The notes under the pieces: generated by a model
What the model was told of the DNA's origin: nothing
Database searches by the model: none
The model's input: only the letters and a program-made list of their open reading frames with translations
Translations under genes and position numbers: made by a program
Source: Defluviitaleaceae bacterium
GTDB lineage: Bacteria > Bacillota > Clostridia > Lachnospirales > WQUN01
NCBI GenBank assembly: GCA_009782245.1
Contig: WRKK01000355.1
Location: 1-22,545 of the forward strand
Length of the DNA stretch: 22,545 bases
Direction: 5' to 3'
Part shown: positions 21,974-22,545 of the stretch, piece after piece
Layout of the letters: each line of letters begins with the position of its first letter
How positions within the stretch are numbered: position 1 is the first letter of the stretch

Positions 21974-22545
21974 TTATAGCATGACGAAAATCAGCCCTCC
22001 TGCGGCTAAGAGTATTGATACAATTATGCTTATGTACCAATATTTAGCACGGTCTATTTTTTGGTGTAGTTCTCTAAATTCTTCTTTGAAACCTTTGTTG
22101 TCGTCTTGGCGGCGTTGTTCAGCTTGTTCTCGGTCTCGTTCGCTTTTTGCTAGATCTTCTTGGCGGCGTTGTTCGATGCTTTCAATAAACATTTTCAAAT
22201 CCGTTGAATATTCCTTATAGCGTTGTTCAGATGCTATTTTGTCGTCTTGATAGCGTTTTTCTATTGCAAGCATTTCTTGCCTGTATTGTTGTCTGTCTTC
22301 CTTGTAACGTTGCTCGGATTCTAATCTGTCGTCTTGATAGCGTTTTTCTATATCTAGCATATCCTGCTTGTGTTGCCGCCTGTCCTCTTTGTAACGCTCC
22401 TCTATGTTTAGCATATCTTGCTTATATTGATGCCTGTCTTCTTGGTAACGTTGCTCAAAAGTTGTTTTATCCTCTTTGTAACGCTCCTCTATGCCCAGCA
22501 TATCTTGCTTATATTGATACCTATCTTCCCTGTAGCGTTGCTCCA
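21974..22545 (-). CDS. Coiled-coil repeat protein with C-terminal membrane anchor, partial (N-terminus outside)
   Basis: The frame is open at the right edge; 189 C-terminal residues are visible. Nearly all of it is Glu/Arg/Lys/Gln/Asp/Tyr-rich helix made of units beginning E-[EQK]-R-Y-x-[ED]-D. Unit lengths, from the window edge toward the C-terminus, are 18, 11, 18, 18, 11, 18, 11, 18, 11 residues. Eleven is a hendecad and 18 is a hendecad plus a heptad, both consistent with a continuous coiled coil. It ends with one transmembrane helix (YWYISIIVSILLAAGGLIFVML), with no residues after it. Architecture recalls Borrelia Bdr and DUF1640-type proteins, but I cannot claim homology. It may share a transcript with the MFS gene 27 bases downstream. 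Function unknown. Confidence 0.85.
   Translation of the reverse strand, partial: EQRYREDRYQYKQDMLGIEERYKEDKTTFEQRYQEDRHQYKQDMLNIEERYKEDRRQHKQDMLDIEKRYQDDRLESEQRYKEDRQQYRQEMLAIEKRYQDDKIASEQRYKEYSTDLKMFIESIEQRRQEDLAKSERDREQAEQRRQDDNKGFKEEFRELHQKIDRAKYWYISIIVSILLAAGGLIFVML
22142..22543 (-). repeat. DNA repeat array encoding the coiled coil (mainly 87-base period)
   Basis: The 54-base and 33-base units add to an 87-base super-unit. For example, the 20 bases at 22411-22430 recur exactly at 22498-22517. The outer units (toward 22543) are most alike and those toward the C-terminal anchor are more diverged. The array continues past the right edge. Confidence 0.8.

Noticed and set aside
22142..22543. 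CRISPR-like array at the right edge
   Set aside because: Repeats are contiguous, in frame and encode a regular coiled coil; there are no unique spacers between identical repeats.

Overview
The window looks like chromosomal DNA from an anaerobic, Clostridia-type member of the Firmicutes (Bacillota). This rests on AGGAGG-type ribosome binding sites, a lipoprotein sugar-uptake operon of the LplABC kind with no ATPase gene, a type II fatty-acid-synthesis (FAS II) cluster that uses FabK instead of FabI, and a subunit-type acetyl-CoA carboxylase encoded in that cluster. No rRNA, tRNA, CRISPR array, transposase or phage gene was seen. Species cannot be named from the sequence.

Region 1 (1-7899) is a sugar-utilisation locus. 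A LacI-family regulator (6901-7899, +) is divergent from a six-gene minus-strand operon: a cytoplasmic DUF5060/DUF4038-like glycoside hydrolase, a substrate-binding lipoprotein, two CUT1 permeases, an alpha/beta-hydrolase (esterase-like), and the N-terminal half of a split transketolase that runs off the left edge. The divergent promoters flank a perfect 10-bp inverted repeat that is the likely operator. A glycosidase, an esterase and a split transketolase together suggest import and breakdown of an acylated, pentose-containing oligosaccharide. Apiose is one specific possibility.

Region 2 (7954-19212) is one long plus-strand lipid-synthesis cluster: a small two-helix membrane protein, fabH, acpP, fabK, fabD, fabG, fabF, a 62-residue acidic protein of unknown role, accB, fabZ, accC, accD, accA and a second FabK/nitronate-monooxygenase-family flavoprotein carrying a four-cysteine cluster. 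Most junctions overlap or are a few bases apart. AccABCD makes malonyl-CoA, FabD loads it on ACP, FabH starts chains, and FabF/FabG/FabZ/FabK elongate them. No FapR or FabT regulator and no FabM/FabN-type isomerase is present. A 39-bp GC-rich repeat occurs before accC and, inverted, just after the last gene, so it brackets the acc half of the cluster.

Region 3 (19392-22545, minus strand, convergent with region 2) holds, in transcription order, a coiled-coil protein with a C-terminal membrane anchor (5' end outside the window) built from 18- and 11-residue repeats, an MFS transporter, and a HI0933/BaiN-type flavoprotein. Several unrelated proteins here carry Lys/Asn/Ser/Glu-rich low-complexity segments, which seems to be a trait of this genome.
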